A stretch of 22,731 nucleotides of DNA from JAYENK01 sp034722035 (lineage in GTDB: Bacteria; Patescibacteriota; Patescibacteriia; Patescibacteriales; UBA12075), in assembly GCA_034722035.1 (NCBI GenBank), contig JAYENK010000010.1, forward strand, positions 1-22,731, written 5' to 3'. A model generated the notes under the pieces. That model was not told where the DNA came from, searched no databases, and worked only from the letters and a program-made list of their open reading frames with translations. The position numbers and the translations under genes are program-made. Of this stretch, positions 1-7,209 are shown one piece after another; the stretch's first letter is position 1, and each line of letters begins with the position of its first letter.

Positions 1-446
1 TTAAATATTAACGCGTTTCTGGCTAATAAACATGCTCGGACAGGGGTAGTTTGTAGCCAAACTAAATTTAAAAACATTAGCCCCTTATATTTCTATTATA
101 CCAAATTCACGTATAAATTTCAATTATACGTGAATTTACCTCAAAATTAACCAAAATTTACGTATTATTTATATATAAACTATTTTTATCTACCGAGATA
201 TCTCATATAGATGTTATTATATCTTTAATTTTACTCTCAAAGCCCAAAAAAAATCAAGCTATAAGGCAAATAATAAACAAAAAACGGAATTGGATTTTAA
301 GATTCAAAACAACATTATGTATTATACCTTCTATGCAAATTCTTTAAGGTGTTCTTGCTTAATTTAAGGTATTATGTTAATATAATTTAAGAATTCGCTT
401 GTGATTAAGGGAATTTTTTGTATTATTTTATTGCATTTTTTTTAGT
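1..446. other. Intergenic region, no protein gene
   Basis: I see no credible coding sequence here. The stretch is strongly AT-rich. It holds a leftward promoter embedded in a palindrome (95-137, listed separately). Positions 1-88 look like a structured leader for a gene to the left of the window: a 7-bp hairpin at 47-64 (arms TAGTTTG and CAAACTA) sits inside a longer-range pairing of GGCTAAT (21-27) with ATTAGCC (76-82). A perfect TATAAT at 381-386, 60 bp before the tRNA-Arg gene, may be the tRNA promoter, but no good -35 lies at the right distance. Confidence 0.6.
95..137 (-). promoter_or_regulatory. Leftward promoter overlapped by a 14-bp palindrome
   Basis: Read on the minus strand, TTGAAA (118-123) is followed after 17 bp by a perfect TATAAT (95-100). 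A perfect inverted repeat, AAATTCACGTATAA (103-116) with TTATACGTGAATTT (124-137) and a 7-nt centre, covers the spacer and brackets the -35. This is the usual position of a repressor operator. The controlled gene would lie to the left, outside the window. Promoter and repeat are seen directly; the regulatory role is inferred. Confidence 0.55.
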
Positions 447-520
447 GCACCTGTAGCTCAACTGGATAGAGCACTTGGCTTCGGACCAAGGGGTTGTGGG
501 TTCGAGTCCTACCGGGTGCA
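447..520 (+). tRNA. tRNA-Arg (anticodon TCG)
   Basis: 74-nt cloverleaf. The acceptor stem GCACCTG pairs with CGGGTGC, the discriminator is A520, the anticodon stem CTTGG/CCAAG carries the loop CTTCGGA, which puts TCG at 34-36, and the T-loop is TTCGAGT. TCG reads CGA and, by wobble, other CGN arginine codons. CCA is not encoded, so a CCA-adding enzyme is required. The last 20 bases of the gene plus 12 bases of flank are repeated exactly at 611-642. Confidence 0.95.
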
Positions 521-642
521 CATAATATTTATTATCACTTTTGTGATGATAAATGTTATGGGTATCCGGTAGATACGAGAAGCCACTTCTTGTCGTGGGG
601 CTTCCGCCCCTTCGAGTCCTACCGGGTGCACATAATATTTAT
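501..642 (+). repeat. 32-bp direct repeat of the tRNA-Arg 3' end
   Basis: The T-loop, 3' acceptor half and downstream flank of tRNA-Arg (501-532) recur without a mismatch at 611-642, a period of 110 bp. The second copy has no 5' tRNA half. The 78 bp between the copies contain a hairpin at 529-556 (arms around ATCAC and GTGAT), a strong GGGGC-TTCC-GCCCC hairpin at 597-610, and ATCCGGTAG (564-572), which can pair with CTACCGGGT (620-628) of the second copy. Duplicated tRNA 3' ends typically mark integration sites; here there is too little DNA between them for an element, so this is a scar or a small structured insertion. Confidence 0.75.
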
Positions 643-643
643 A

Positions 644-717
644 GGCTGGGTAGCTCAGTTGGTTAGAGCGTAGCACTCATAACGCTAAGGTCGAGAGTTC
701 AATCCTCTCCTCAGCCA
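644..717 (+). tRNA. tRNA-Met (anticodon CAT)
   Basis: 74-nt cloverleaf. The acceptor GGCTGGG pairs with CTCAGCC, the discriminator is A717, and the anticodon loop is CTCATAA, giving CAT. The anticodon stem TAGCA/CGCTA has an A-C mismatch next to the loop and lacks the three consecutive G-C pairs of an initiator tRNA. The gene is therefore an elongator tRNA-Met or a tRNA-Ile whose C34 is modified to lysidine; sequence alone does not decide. CCA is not encoded. Confidence 0.9.
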
Positions 718-726
718 CACAAAAAA

Positions 727-797
727 CAATTGACATTTAACTATTAACCGTTAACCATTTGAAATAAAGTTAATTGTTAAAAGTTAAATGTCAATTG
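727..797. repeat. 16-bp inverted repeat between tRNA genes
   Basis: CAATTGACATTTAACT (727-742) and its exact reverse complement (782-797) enclose 39 bp rich in TTAAC words. A related block (TTAACAATTAACTTTTAACC) occurs between two other tRNA genes at about 19666-19685. The first lies between tRNA-Met and tRNA-Lys and could form a stem in the joint transcript. No transposase or target duplication is visible. Confidence 0.7.
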
Positions 798-805
798 TTG
801 TTAAA

Positions 806-878
806 GCCCCTATAGCTCAGTTGGTAGAGCAGCTCCCTCTTAAGGAGATGGTCGGGAGTTCGAATCTCTCTGGGGGCA
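806..878 (+). tRNA. tRNA-Lys (anticodon CTT)
   Basis: 73-nt cloverleaf. The acceptor GCCCCTA pairs with TGGGGGC, the discriminator is A878, and the anticodon loop CTCTTAA gives CTT, which reads AAG. The outermost anticodon-stem pair is G-A. CCA is not encoded. The gene is followed at once by a CTTCGACAAGCTCAG repeat and then by a terminator. Confidence 0.93.
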
Positions 879-893
879 CTTCGACAAGCTCAG
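879..893 (+). repeat. CTTCGACAAGCTCAG dispersed repeat, copy 1
   Basis: This 15-bp word directly abuts the 3' end of tRNA-Lys. The same 15 bases occur in the opposite orientation inside nusA at 17060-17074. I recognise it as a short imperfect palindrome that is dispersed in many environmental bacterial genomes. Confidence 0.75.
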
Positions 894-910
894 TGCAGAC
901 ACAAAAACAA

Positions 911-936
911 AAAACCCGGATGAATCCGGATTTTTT
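911..936. terminator. Bidirectional intrinsic terminator, tRNA-Lys / hup
   Basis: CCGGA (916-920), loop TGAA, TCCGG (925-929), with T6 on the plus strand (931-936) and an A4 run before the stem that gives a U-run on the minus strand. It lies between the convergent tRNA-Lys and hup genes and can end both transcripts. Confidence 0.8.
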
Positions 937-959
937 ATTTATTATTATTCAAAAAATCT

Positions 960-1244
960 TTAAATCTTTCCTTTTAACGAATCTTTAAGGGTCTTACCGG
1001 TCTTAAACTTGGCTACTCTTACTTCCGGAATTTGAATTCTTTCACTTGGTTTCTGTGGATTAACACCACCCCGAGCGTGGCGCGTACGGGCTAAAAAAGT
1101 ACCAAAACCGGTAATTGTTATCTCGTTTCCGGCTTTTAATTCGCTGATAATAATTTTGACAAAAGACTCAAGCATGCGTTCTGAATCTTTTTTGCTTACG
1201 GCAGCTTCTGCCGCGAGTCGTTCAATTAAAGCTACTTTATTCAT
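960..1244 (-). CDS. hup: HU-family DNA-binding protein
   Basis: A 94-residue histone-like protein, the normal length for HU, expected to act as a dimer that bends and compacts DNA. The N-terminal helices (residues 1-40) are followed by the family core ITGFGTF (about 44-50). The DNA-binding arm then has GGVNPQKP in place of the usual GRNPxTG, keeping the intercalating proline and its Asn neighbour. The C-terminal segment is the usual VAKFKTGKTLKDSL. The gene stands alone between the terminator of rny and the bidirectional terminator shared with tRNA-Lys. A promoter with TTGCGC, 17 bp and an extended TGC-TATAAT lies at 1296-1324. No Shine-Dalgarno sequence precedes the ATG. The family is certain; HU versus an IHF-like subtype is not settled. 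Confidence 0.95.
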   Translation of the reverse strand: MNKVALIERLAAEAAVSKKDSERMLESFVKIIISELKAGNEITITGFGTFLARTRHARGGVNPQKPSERIQIPEVRVAKFKTGKTLKDSLKGKI

Positions 1245-1295
1245 AGAGATTGATTTAAATGTTAATAAGTTTTATTAATATTTTATATATAAATA

Positions 1296-1324
1296 ATTAT
1301 AGCAAAAAAAATATTATAGCGCAA
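1296..1324 (-). promoter_or_regulatory. hup promoter
   Basis: Minus-strand TTGCGC (1319-1324), a 17-bp spacer and TATAAT (1296-1301), preceded by TGC (extended -10). A second TATAAT lies at 1313-1318. The expected start is near 1289, giving a leader of about 45 nt before hup. Confidence 0.6.
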
Positions 1325-1351
1325 GAAATAGGCTAACATTTCATTTATATT

Positions 1352-1384
1352 AAAAAATTGCCCCAAGTTAAAAACCCAAGGCAA
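1352..1384 (-). terminator. rny terminator
   Basis: On the minus strand a 10-bp stem (1375-1384 with 1358-1367) uses four G-U pairs that exist only in the leftward transcript. The loop is TTTTTAA and six U follow (1352-1357). It lies 26 bp after the rny stop codon. Confidence 0.8.
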
Positions 1385-1409
1385 TTATTCATATTTAAAA
1401 TATTATATG

Positions 1410-2930
1410 CTAACGCGCATATTCGGTCACTCGCATTTCCCGAATAACATTTACCTTGATTTCTCCGGGGTACTTTAGCTCTTCTTCAATCTTCTTAGCG
1501 ACATCACGCGCCAAGTTATGCGCGTCTAAATCATTGATTTTATCCGGAGTAACAAATACACGCACTTCCCGTCCGGCTTGAATCGCGTAAGTTTTTTCAA
1601 CGCCCTCAAAAGCATTAGCAATCTTCTCCAGTTCCTCAAGCCGTTGTAAATAACGCTCATAAGTATCTTGCCGCGCTCCCGGTCTGGCACCTGACATAGC
1701 GTCGGCCACTTTCACGATAACAGACATAAGCCCACGAGGTTTATCGTCATGATGAGTTTCAATCGGGTCGATAATTTCTTGCGGTAAACCAAACTTTTTG
1801 GCAATATCGCGTCCGATTTCCGGATGAGTGCCTTGAACTTCATGGTCAACCGCCTTGCCAATATCATGAAACAAACCGGCTTTTTTGGCTATACTGACGC
1901 TAAGACCAAATTGATCCGCCAAAAGACCGGCCAAATAAGCTACTTCCATTGAATGCCGAAGCGCGTTCTGTCCATAGCTGGTACGATATTTCAAGCGCCC
2001 AAGAATAGAAACCAGTTTAGGGTCAATTCCGGTAACGCCAAGTTCATACAAAGCATCTTCACCCGCTTTTTTAATGTCAATTGCCAGCTCTTTTTTGGAA
2101 TCCTCAATTGCCGCCTCGATTTTAGTGGGATGAATTCTGCCATCCAAAATCAATCTATCCAGAGTCTTTTTGGCAACATGCCTTCTGATTGGAGAGAAGC
2201 CGGAAACAAGAATTGAATTTGGCGTATCATCCACAATAATCTCGGTCCCGGTAAGCTGTTCAATAACTTTAATATTGCGTCCTTCCCGTCCGATAATACG
2301 CCCTTTCATTTCGTCACTCGGAAGATCAACCGCGGTTGTGGTAATGTCCGGCGTATAGGCAGAAGCTAAGCGCATCATAGTAGAGGCCATAACATCGCGC
2401 GCTTTTTCTTCCAGTGTTTCATTGGCCTGATTTTCAAATTTTCTAATACGAGAAACCAGATCTTCCTGCATACGCTCTTCCAAATTTTTAATAATCACTT
2501 TTTGCGCTTCTTCTTTTGACATTTGCGCTATTTTTTCCAGTTTTACAAGCTGTTCTTTTTTAATGTTTTTAATTTTTTCTTTGACACTTTCAACTTTACC
2601 GATTTTGTCATAAAGTTTTTGTTGCTTGTCTTGTAATTCCAATAATTTTTGTGAAAAAGTGTTTTCTCTTTTTTCCAAACGAGCTTGATGATTATTTACT
2701 TCTTGACGGCGGCGTTTTTCTTCCTGCTTAGCTTCTTCAATAATTTTAATCGCTTTTTCCTGAGCTTTTAATTTTAAAGAGTTTTCCTTGGCCTTAACTT
2801 CAGCAAAAATTTTTTCCGCTTTTCGTTCAGCGTTTTTAATCTTGGTGTCAATCCTTTGTTGTCTGAGCCAATAACCTGCCAAAAAACCACCCCCGAGAAA
2901 AACCGTATATAGCGCTACTTCAATAGGCAT
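1410..2930 (-). CDS. rny: Ribonuclease Y
   Basis: 506 residues, close to the usual RNase Y length. This membrane-anchored endoribonuclease starts mRNA decay in bacteria that lack RNase E. Domains in order: an N-terminal membrane segment (about residues 3-21), a long charged coiled coil (about 28-180), a KH RNA-binding domain with GREGRN at 214-219, and an HD phosphohydrolase domain with H326, the HD pair H355-D356 in FHDIGKA, H393-H394 and D410. All metal-binding positions look intact. The gene has its own promoter (3171-3199), a predicted leader of about 230 nt, and a terminator at 1352-1384, so it is probably monocistronic. Start: ATG directly before the membrane helix. No Shine-Dalgarno sequence is visible. 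Confidence 0.97.
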   Translation of the reverse strand: MPIEVALYTVFLGGGFLAGYWLRQQRIDTKIKNAERKAEKIFAEVKAKENSLKLKAQEKAIKIIEEAKQEEKRRRQEVNNHQARLEKRENTFSQKLLELQDKQQKLYDKIGKVESVKEKIKNIKKEQLVKLEKIAQMSKEEAQKVIIKNLEERMQEDLVSRIRKFENQANETLEEKARDVMASTMMRLASAYTPDITTTAVDLPSDEMKGRIIGREGRNIKVIEQLTGTEIIVDDTPNSILVSGFSPIRRHVAKKTLDRLILDGRIHPTKIEAAIEDSKKELAIDIKKAGEDALYELGVTGIDPKLVSILGRLKYRTSYGQNALRHSMEVAYLAGLLADQFGLSVSIAKKAGLFHDIGKAVDHEVQGTHPEIGRDIAKKFGLPQEIIDPIETHHDDKPRGLMSVIVKVADAMSGARPGARQDTYERYLQRLEELEKIANAFEGVEKTYAIQAGREVRVFVTPDKINDLDAHNLARDVAKKIEEELKYPGEIKVNVIREMRVTEYAR

Positions 2931-3246
2931 ATTTTTTATGGTTCTCTATTCTGGGATGGCTTGCTTAAAAATACAAAAAAATTAATCAGCGTTTTAACTT
3001 GGGCTGACAATTTTATTTTGTTTAAATTTAACTTTTAAAAAATATCGTGTGAATAAAATCATTGTATTTTTAGAAGATAATTTCTCTATTTACTTCAAAT
3101 CAAGCGCCAAATCCCAAAAACAGAAATTTATTTATTTATCTTTTATGCAGTCAAGCTGACCACAATGATAATACTAACACAAAAAAAGAGCTTTGTAAAG
3201 TGGCGTATTGCTATTATGGACGCTTGATGTTTATCTTTAAAATAAA
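2931..3246. other. Intergenic region between clpP and rny
   Basis: 316 bp without a protein gene. It contains the rny promoter (3171-3199) and its long AT-rich leader, which begins with a small GTCA-GCT-TGAC hairpin and is otherwise weakly structured. I find no convincing terminator for clpP; the best candidate is a 4-bp GCGT/ACGC stem around 3203-3223. Confidence 0.5.
3171..3199 (-). promoter_or_regulatory. rny promoter
   Basis: Minus-strand TTTACA (3194-3199), a 17-bp spacer and TAGTAT (3171-3176). Transcription would start near 3164, leaving about 230 nt of untranslated leader. Confidence 0.5.
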
Positions 3247-3825
3247 TTATTTTGTAATTATTTTATCAATAATTCCGTACTTCTTGGCTTCATCGGCAAT
3301 CATAAAACGATCTCGATCGGTATCTTTTTCAATCTTGTCAATTTTTTGTCCAGTGTGTTTGGCTAAAATCTTATTAAGCCTGTCTTTAACTTTTATGATA
3401 TGCTCGGCTCGAATTTTAATATCACTCGCCTGTCCTTCGGTACCGCCCATCACTTGATGAATCATTATTTCGGAATTTGGCAGAGAAAAACGCTTATTTT
3501 TAACACCAGCAGCAAGCAGGGTGGCAGCCATCGAGGCGGCCATACCGACACAAATCGTAGAAACATTGCATTTTACATATTGCATTGTATCATAAATCGC
3601 CATACCAGCTGTCACCGAACCGCCGGGGCAATTAATATAAAATTTAATATCTTTATCTTTGTCTTCTGCGTCCAAAAATAAAAATTGCGCAATAATAATA
3701 TTGGCGACATGATCACTGATTGGCTCGCCCAAAAATATAATCCTGTCTTTTAACAAACGGGAATAAATATCATAAGCGCGCTCATAATAACCGGTTTTTT
3801 CAATGACTGTTGGTACTAATGGCAT
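3247..3825 (-). CDS. clpP: ATP-dependent Clp protease proteolytic subunit
   Basis: 192 residues, typical of ClpP. This serine peptidase forms a double-heptamer barrel that degrades proteins unfolded by ClpX or ClpC. The catalytic triad is visible: S98 in GMAASMA, H123 in MIHQ and D172 in DTDRDRF. The N-terminal axial loop (MPLVPTVIEKTG) and the handle helix are present, and there is no propeptide, so processing is probably minimal. It lies 55 bp downstream of nrnA and probably has its own transcript, because a hairpin overlaps the nrnA stop. No Clp ATPase partner is encoded in the window. Confidence 0.98.
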   Translation of the reverse strand: MPLVPTVIEKTGYYERAYDIYSRLLKDRIIFLGEPISDHVANIIIAQFLFLDAEDKDKDIKFYINCPGGSVTAGMAIYDTMQYVKCNVSTICVGMAASMAATLLAAGVKNKRFSLPNSEIMIHQVMGGTEGQASDIKIRAEHIIKVKDRLNKILAKHTGQKIDKIEKDTDRDRFMIADEAKKYGIIDKIITK

Positions 3826-3870
3826 ATTATTTCAATTAAAAATTACAAATTACAAATTTAGAATAACTTA

Positions 3871-3892
3871 AAAATTGACTTTAGTCAATTTT
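3871..3892 (-). terminator. Hairpin overlapping the nrnA stop codon
   Basis: AAAATTGAC (3871-3879) and its exact complement (3884-3892) flank a 4-nt loop. The nrnA TAA codon (3881-3883) lies in that loop, and the last three sense codons (Lys-Ile-Asp) form one arm. On the minus strand the stem ends in five U. The stem is AT-rich, so this is a weak terminator or 3'-end stabiliser. Confidence 0.55.
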
Positions 3893-4843
3893 CCACCTGG
3901 TTCCCTCTTTTTTTATTCTTACATCCATGGCAAAGGCACTAGCCATAAGATGGCCGCCTCCGCCTAATTTTCCGGCTAATTTAGAGATATCTTTCTTTTT
4001 GTTCATACTGCGCAGACTGCCTTTAATCGTGCCGTCATCAAGTTCACGCAAAACCAAAAGTGTGTCAGCATCCGCGATACCGGATAAAAATCCGGGAATA
4101 CCTTCCATTTCTTCGTCAGTCGCGCCAGTATCAACAAAATCTTGGCGCGTTAAAACGGTAACAGCCATGTTATATTTAGAATTAACATATAAACGGCGCA
4201 TTGCAATCCCCCAAATTTTCATACCATTAATACTTTTATTGCGCCAAGTGTTTTCCAGTATGAGCGGAAAACGAGCTCCATACCGCATCATTTCCGAGGC
4301 TGCTTGAATTGTTTTTTCAGTAGTTAAATCATAAAAAAAATTACCGGTATCGGTCATAATTCCGGTCAAAATCGCTGTTGCCAAATCCTTGTTTACTTGA
4401 ATTTTATTATACGTAATAATATTATAAATAATTTCACAAGTAGAAGACGCGCTCTCGTCGCGTATTTCCAAGTCAGTATAATCATGAAGTTTAGGGTGGT
4501 GATCAATTTCAGCTACATATTGTTTTGAAATGCGAGTATTAATTTCATCAACCAACTTAGTACGACTAAGATGACCGCAATCTAGCGTTATAATTAAATC
4601 AAAATTTTTGAAGTTAATTTTGCTTTTATCAAAAATAATTTTTTCATAATTTTTTAAATAAGAAAACTGCTTTGGCGGTTCATCATGCGTGTAAGCTCTG
4701 TAATTTTTGTCAAAACTCTCAATCAACATCGACACAGCACAAAGCGAAGCCACCGCATCTCCATCCGGACGATTATGCGCGACTAATAATATATTGTTAG
4801 CCTGTTTTATTTTATTAATAATTTTTTTATACTTTTCTTCCAT
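3881..4843 (-). CDS. nrnA: DHH-family phosphoesterase, NrnA-like
   Basis: 320 residues. NrnA-type enzymes degrade oligoribonucleotides (nanoRNA) from the 5' end and dephosphorylate pAp. The DHH domain shows H23, D27 and D29 in AHNRPDGDA, D88, the D114-H115-H116 triad and D165 in TDTGNF. The DHHA1 substrate-binding domain ends with GGGGH (294-298). All Mn-binding positions expected for the family are present. The ATG overlaps the end of rbfA by 17 bp, so it is the last gene of the rpsF-to-nrnA operon; rbfA-nrnA adjacency is common in bacteria. Partnership with RNase Y, which produces the fragments, is plausible. Confidence is high for family and good for function. Confidence 0.93.
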   Translation of the reverse strand: MEEKYKKIINKIKQANNILLVAHNRPDGDAVASLCAVSMLIESFDKNYRAYTHDEPPKQFSYLKNYEKIIFDKSKINFKNFDLIITLDCGHLSRTKLVDEINTRISKQYVAEIDHHPKLHDYTDLEIRDESASSTCEIIYNIITYNKIQVNKDLATAILTGIMTDTGNFFYDLTTEKTIQAASEMMRYGARFPLILENTWRNKSINGMKIWGIAMRRLYVNSKYNMAVTVLTRQDFVDTGATDEEMEGIPGFLSGIADADTLLVLRELDDGTIKGSLRSMNKKKDISKLAGKLGGGGHLMASAFAMDVRIKKEGTRWKID

Positions 4844-5174
4844 TATATTTATTCATATTTATGATTATTTTTTCCAGTTCGTCCGCCTCCTTCTCCGTGC
4901 TATCAATCTGCCAATTAAAACGAGGAATGTATTTCATCTTAATTCTTTTTTTGAGATACTTGGAAAAATTGTAATCACTCTTCCGTAGTGCCTTTAAAGC
5001 GCTGCCATATTTATTTTCCGGTAAAACCGAAACAAAAACCGTCGCTTCTTTTAGATTAGGAGAGCATTTTACTCGAGTAATAGTAATAAGGCCGTCTCTA
5101 AATTCAACGCACTCGTTAATTAATTGCGCTAATTCGGCTTGAAGCATCGCATTAACTTGTTCCATTCTAGACAT
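4827..5174 (-). CDS. rbfA: 30S ribosome-binding factor A
   Basis: 115 residues, the normal size for RbfA, a KH-fold protein that helps mature the 5' end of 16S rRNA and supports growth in the cold. The N-terminal helix MSRMEQVNAMLQAELAQLI, the ITITRVKCSPNLKEATVFVSV strand region and the C-terminal IPRFNWQIDSTEKEADELEKII match the family pattern. Its ATG shares one base with the infB stop codon and its 3' end overlaps nrnA, so translation of the three genes is probably coupled. Confidence 0.95.
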   Translation of the reverse strand: MSRMEQVNAMLQAELAQLINECVEFRDGLITITRVKCSPNLKEATVFVSVLPENKYGSALKALRKSDYNFSKYLKKRIKMKYIPRFNWQIDSTEKEADELEKIIINMNKYNGRKV

Positions 5175-7141
5175 TAGAGTTTAGCAATAATTTCTTTGTT
5201 AGTATAAAATTTTAGAGTGTCATTTTCCTTAATTTCAGCGTCGGCTTCGATTTGACAGCCGCACTCCTGATTTTTTTCCACTTGTCTTACTTCTTGTTTG
5301 CCGGATTGCAAAGATGTAATTTTGCCCTTACTGATCAATTCTTTGTCACGATAAACCTCAAGTTCGGTTCCATTTTTAATCTTGCCGGCAATTACTTTGC
5401 CTCCCAAAATCTGCTTATTTTTTTCTTTGCTAAATATTGCCAACACCTTGAGCGCGCCCAAATCAACCCGCTCATAGCTTGGCACAATCAGTTCTTGCAT
5501 CTTTTTCTTCACATCATCAATCAGGTCATAAATCACAAAATATAGCTTTACTTCCACTTTCTTATCTCGAGCCAATTCTTCTGAGTTTGTCGGAAGTTTT
5601 ACATTAAAACCAAGGAGCAAGGCGTCAGCCGCCTCAGCCTTGCCAATATCTCCTTCGGTAATATTACCAAGCCCTTTATGAATAATATTGGCCATAACAT
5701 CGTTGGTATTAATTTTTTCCAAAGATTCCTCAATCGCTTCAGCCGAGCCGAAAACATCGCTTTTAATAACTATATTCAACGTCGCAATTTCAATATTATC
5801 ATTTTGATTATCAGAGCTAAGGGTCGATTGTACCCGAGCAATTCCCTTGACGTGTCTCTTTTTATTTTTTTCGCCCTGTCCCACTTCAATAATATCGCCT
5901 ACTTCCGGCAATTTTTTAAAACCAAATATCTGCACCGGATCCGAGGGCACGGCTTTATTAATATTTTCTCCAAGATAATTTTTTAAAAGACGTACCTTTC
6001 CAATGCTAATTTCATCTTTGCATAGAGGATTGGCAACACGCAAAGTACCGTTTTGGATTAACATAGTAGCAACCGGACCGGCTCCTTTGTCTACATGTGA
6101 CTCAATAATTGTTCCAATCGCCAAAGCCTTAACATTAGCCTTAATTTTGTCTGATTCGGTTTCGGCAACCAAAAGCACCATATCAAGCAACTCATCGATT
6201 CCTTGCTTCTTCAAAGCCGATACATTGGCGCAAACAGTTTTACCGCCCCAGTCTTCCGGCACAATACCAAGTTGACTGGACAATTCTTGTTTTACTTTAT
6301 CTAAATTTGCTCCTTCTTTATCAATTTTATTAATCGCTACAACATAAGGAATTTTGGCTGCTTCAATAATTTTAAAAGCCTCAATTGTTTGCGGTTTTAC
6401 CCCATCATCGGCAGCTACTACCAAAATAGCAATATCTGCGATTTTGGCCCCGCGTGACCGCATCGCAGTAAACGCCTCATGTCCGGGAGTATCGATAAAA
6501 GTAGTTAATTTATTATTTTTTTCTACCTGATAAGCGCCAATATGCTGGGTAATGCCACCGGCTTCTCCCAAAGCAACGTGCGACTCTCGAATCGCGTCTA
6601 AAAGTTTGGTTTTGCCATGGTCAACATGCCCCATTACCACTACCACAGGCGGGCGCTCTGACAAATCCTTTTCTTTTCTTAAAGCTATTCGTACTTTGTT
6701 TTCTGTTTCCAACTCGGTTCCTGTCTCGATTTCGGCTTTTTTAACTTCAATCCCAAGCTCAGAGCCAACAAGCCATGCTGTATCATAATCGATTCTTTCG
6801 TTTAATGAAACAAAAATACCGCTTTTCATCAGTTCGGACAAAATAGTATTGAGTGGTATATTAGCCAAGGAAGCCAATTCTTTTACCGTAATACTCTTGG
6901 GAACGACAATTGTTTTGTTTGCTTCTACCGCTACTTTTTCTTTTTTAAGTTCTTCTTCTTGTTTTTCTTTATTCAAAGAAATTTGCCGACGCATCCGCGG
7001 CCAATCTTTAATAATCTTATTCGCCACATTCTTGTTAACTTTAATTGCTTTCTGACCAATATCATAGCCAAATCCAGGCAACTGGTCTCGGAGCTCCTGC
7101 GGATTAATTCTAAGTTGTCTGGCTAGTTCGGTAAAATTCAC
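5174..7141 (-). CDS. infB: Translation initiation factor IF-2
   Basis: About 655 residues from the GTG at 7141, short for IF-2 because the long linker of other bacteria is missing. It is the GTPase that brings initiator tRNA to the ribosome. Two IF2_N modules are present (starting TELARQLRI and VKELASLAN), then the GTPase: G1 GHVDHGKT (171-178), G3 DTPGH (217-221), G4 NKID (271-274) and G5 SALK (308-311), followed by the beta-barrel and C2 domains. An in-frame ATG at 7183 would add 14 residues (MCPFCRWAHAKRDN). I prefer GTG because IF-2 homologues begin at the VNFTELA-like segment and the upstream stretch folds into two alternative hairpins (7146-7188). The gene follows efp and overlaps rbfA by one base. 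Confidence 0.95.
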   Translation of the reverse strand: MNFTELARQLRINPQELRDQLPGFGYDIGQKAIKVNKNVANKIIKDWPRMRRQISLNKEKQEEELKKEKVAVEANKTIVVPKSITVKELASLANIPLNTILSELMKSGIFVSLNERIDYDTAWLVGSELGIEVKKAEIETGTELETENKVRIALRKEKDLSERPPVVVVMGHVDHGKTKLLDAIRESHVALGEAGGITQHIGAYQVEKNNKLTTFIDTPGHEAFTAMRSRGAKIADIAILVVAADDGVKPQTIEAFKIIEAAKIPYVVAINKIDKEGANLDKVKQELSSQLGIVPEDWGGKTVCANVSALKKQGIDELLDMVLLVAETESDKIKANVKALAIGTIIESHVDKGAGPVATMLIQNGTLRVANPLCKDEISIGKVRLLKNYLGENINKAVPSDPVQIFGFKKLPEVGDIIEVGQGEKNKKRHVKGIARVQSTLSSDNQNDNIEIATLNIVIKSDVFGSAEAIEESLEKINTNDVMANIIHKGLGNITEGDIGKAEAADALLLGFNVKLPTNSEELARDKKVEVKLYFVIYDLIDDVKKKMQELIVPSYERVDLGALKVLAIFSKEKNKQILGGKVIAGKIKNGTELEVYRDKELISKGKITSLQSGKQEVRQVEKNQECGCQIEADAEIKENDTLKFYTNKEIIAKL

Positions 7142-7145
7142 GTTA

Positions 7146-7188
7146 TCACGCTTCGCGTGAGCCCATCTACAAAAAGGGCACATGCGAA
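7146..7188 (-). promoter_or_regulatory. Alternative hairpins before the infB start
   Basis: On the minus strand, arms 7176-7188 and 7152-7164 (TTCGCATGTGCCC with GGGCTCACGCGAA) form an 11-of-13-bp stem. The overlapping arms TCACGC and GCGTGA (7146-7160) form a perfect 6-bp hairpin with loop GAA that ends 4 nt before the GTG start. The two folds share bases and exclude each other. No U-run follows, so control of translation or processing is more likely than termination. Confidence 0.5.
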
Positions 7189-7209
7189 TATTAATTTTTA
7201 ATTGAAAAA

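Noticed and set aside
533..642. A second, degenerate tRNA-Arg gene
   Set aside because: Only the 3' 20 bases match; no D-arm or anticodon arm can be folded, and an 11-nt insertion separates the T-stem-like GTGGG from the T-loop.
788..988. 66-codon plus-strand frame across tRNA-Lys
   Set aside because: It spans the tRNA gene, the CTTCGACAAGCTCAG repeat and the terminator; its sequence is just the translation of these.
7142..7183. CPFC at the infB N-terminus as a zinc-binding extension
   Set aside because: There is a single CxxC without a partner pair, the bases lie in a hairpin, and homologues start at the following segment.
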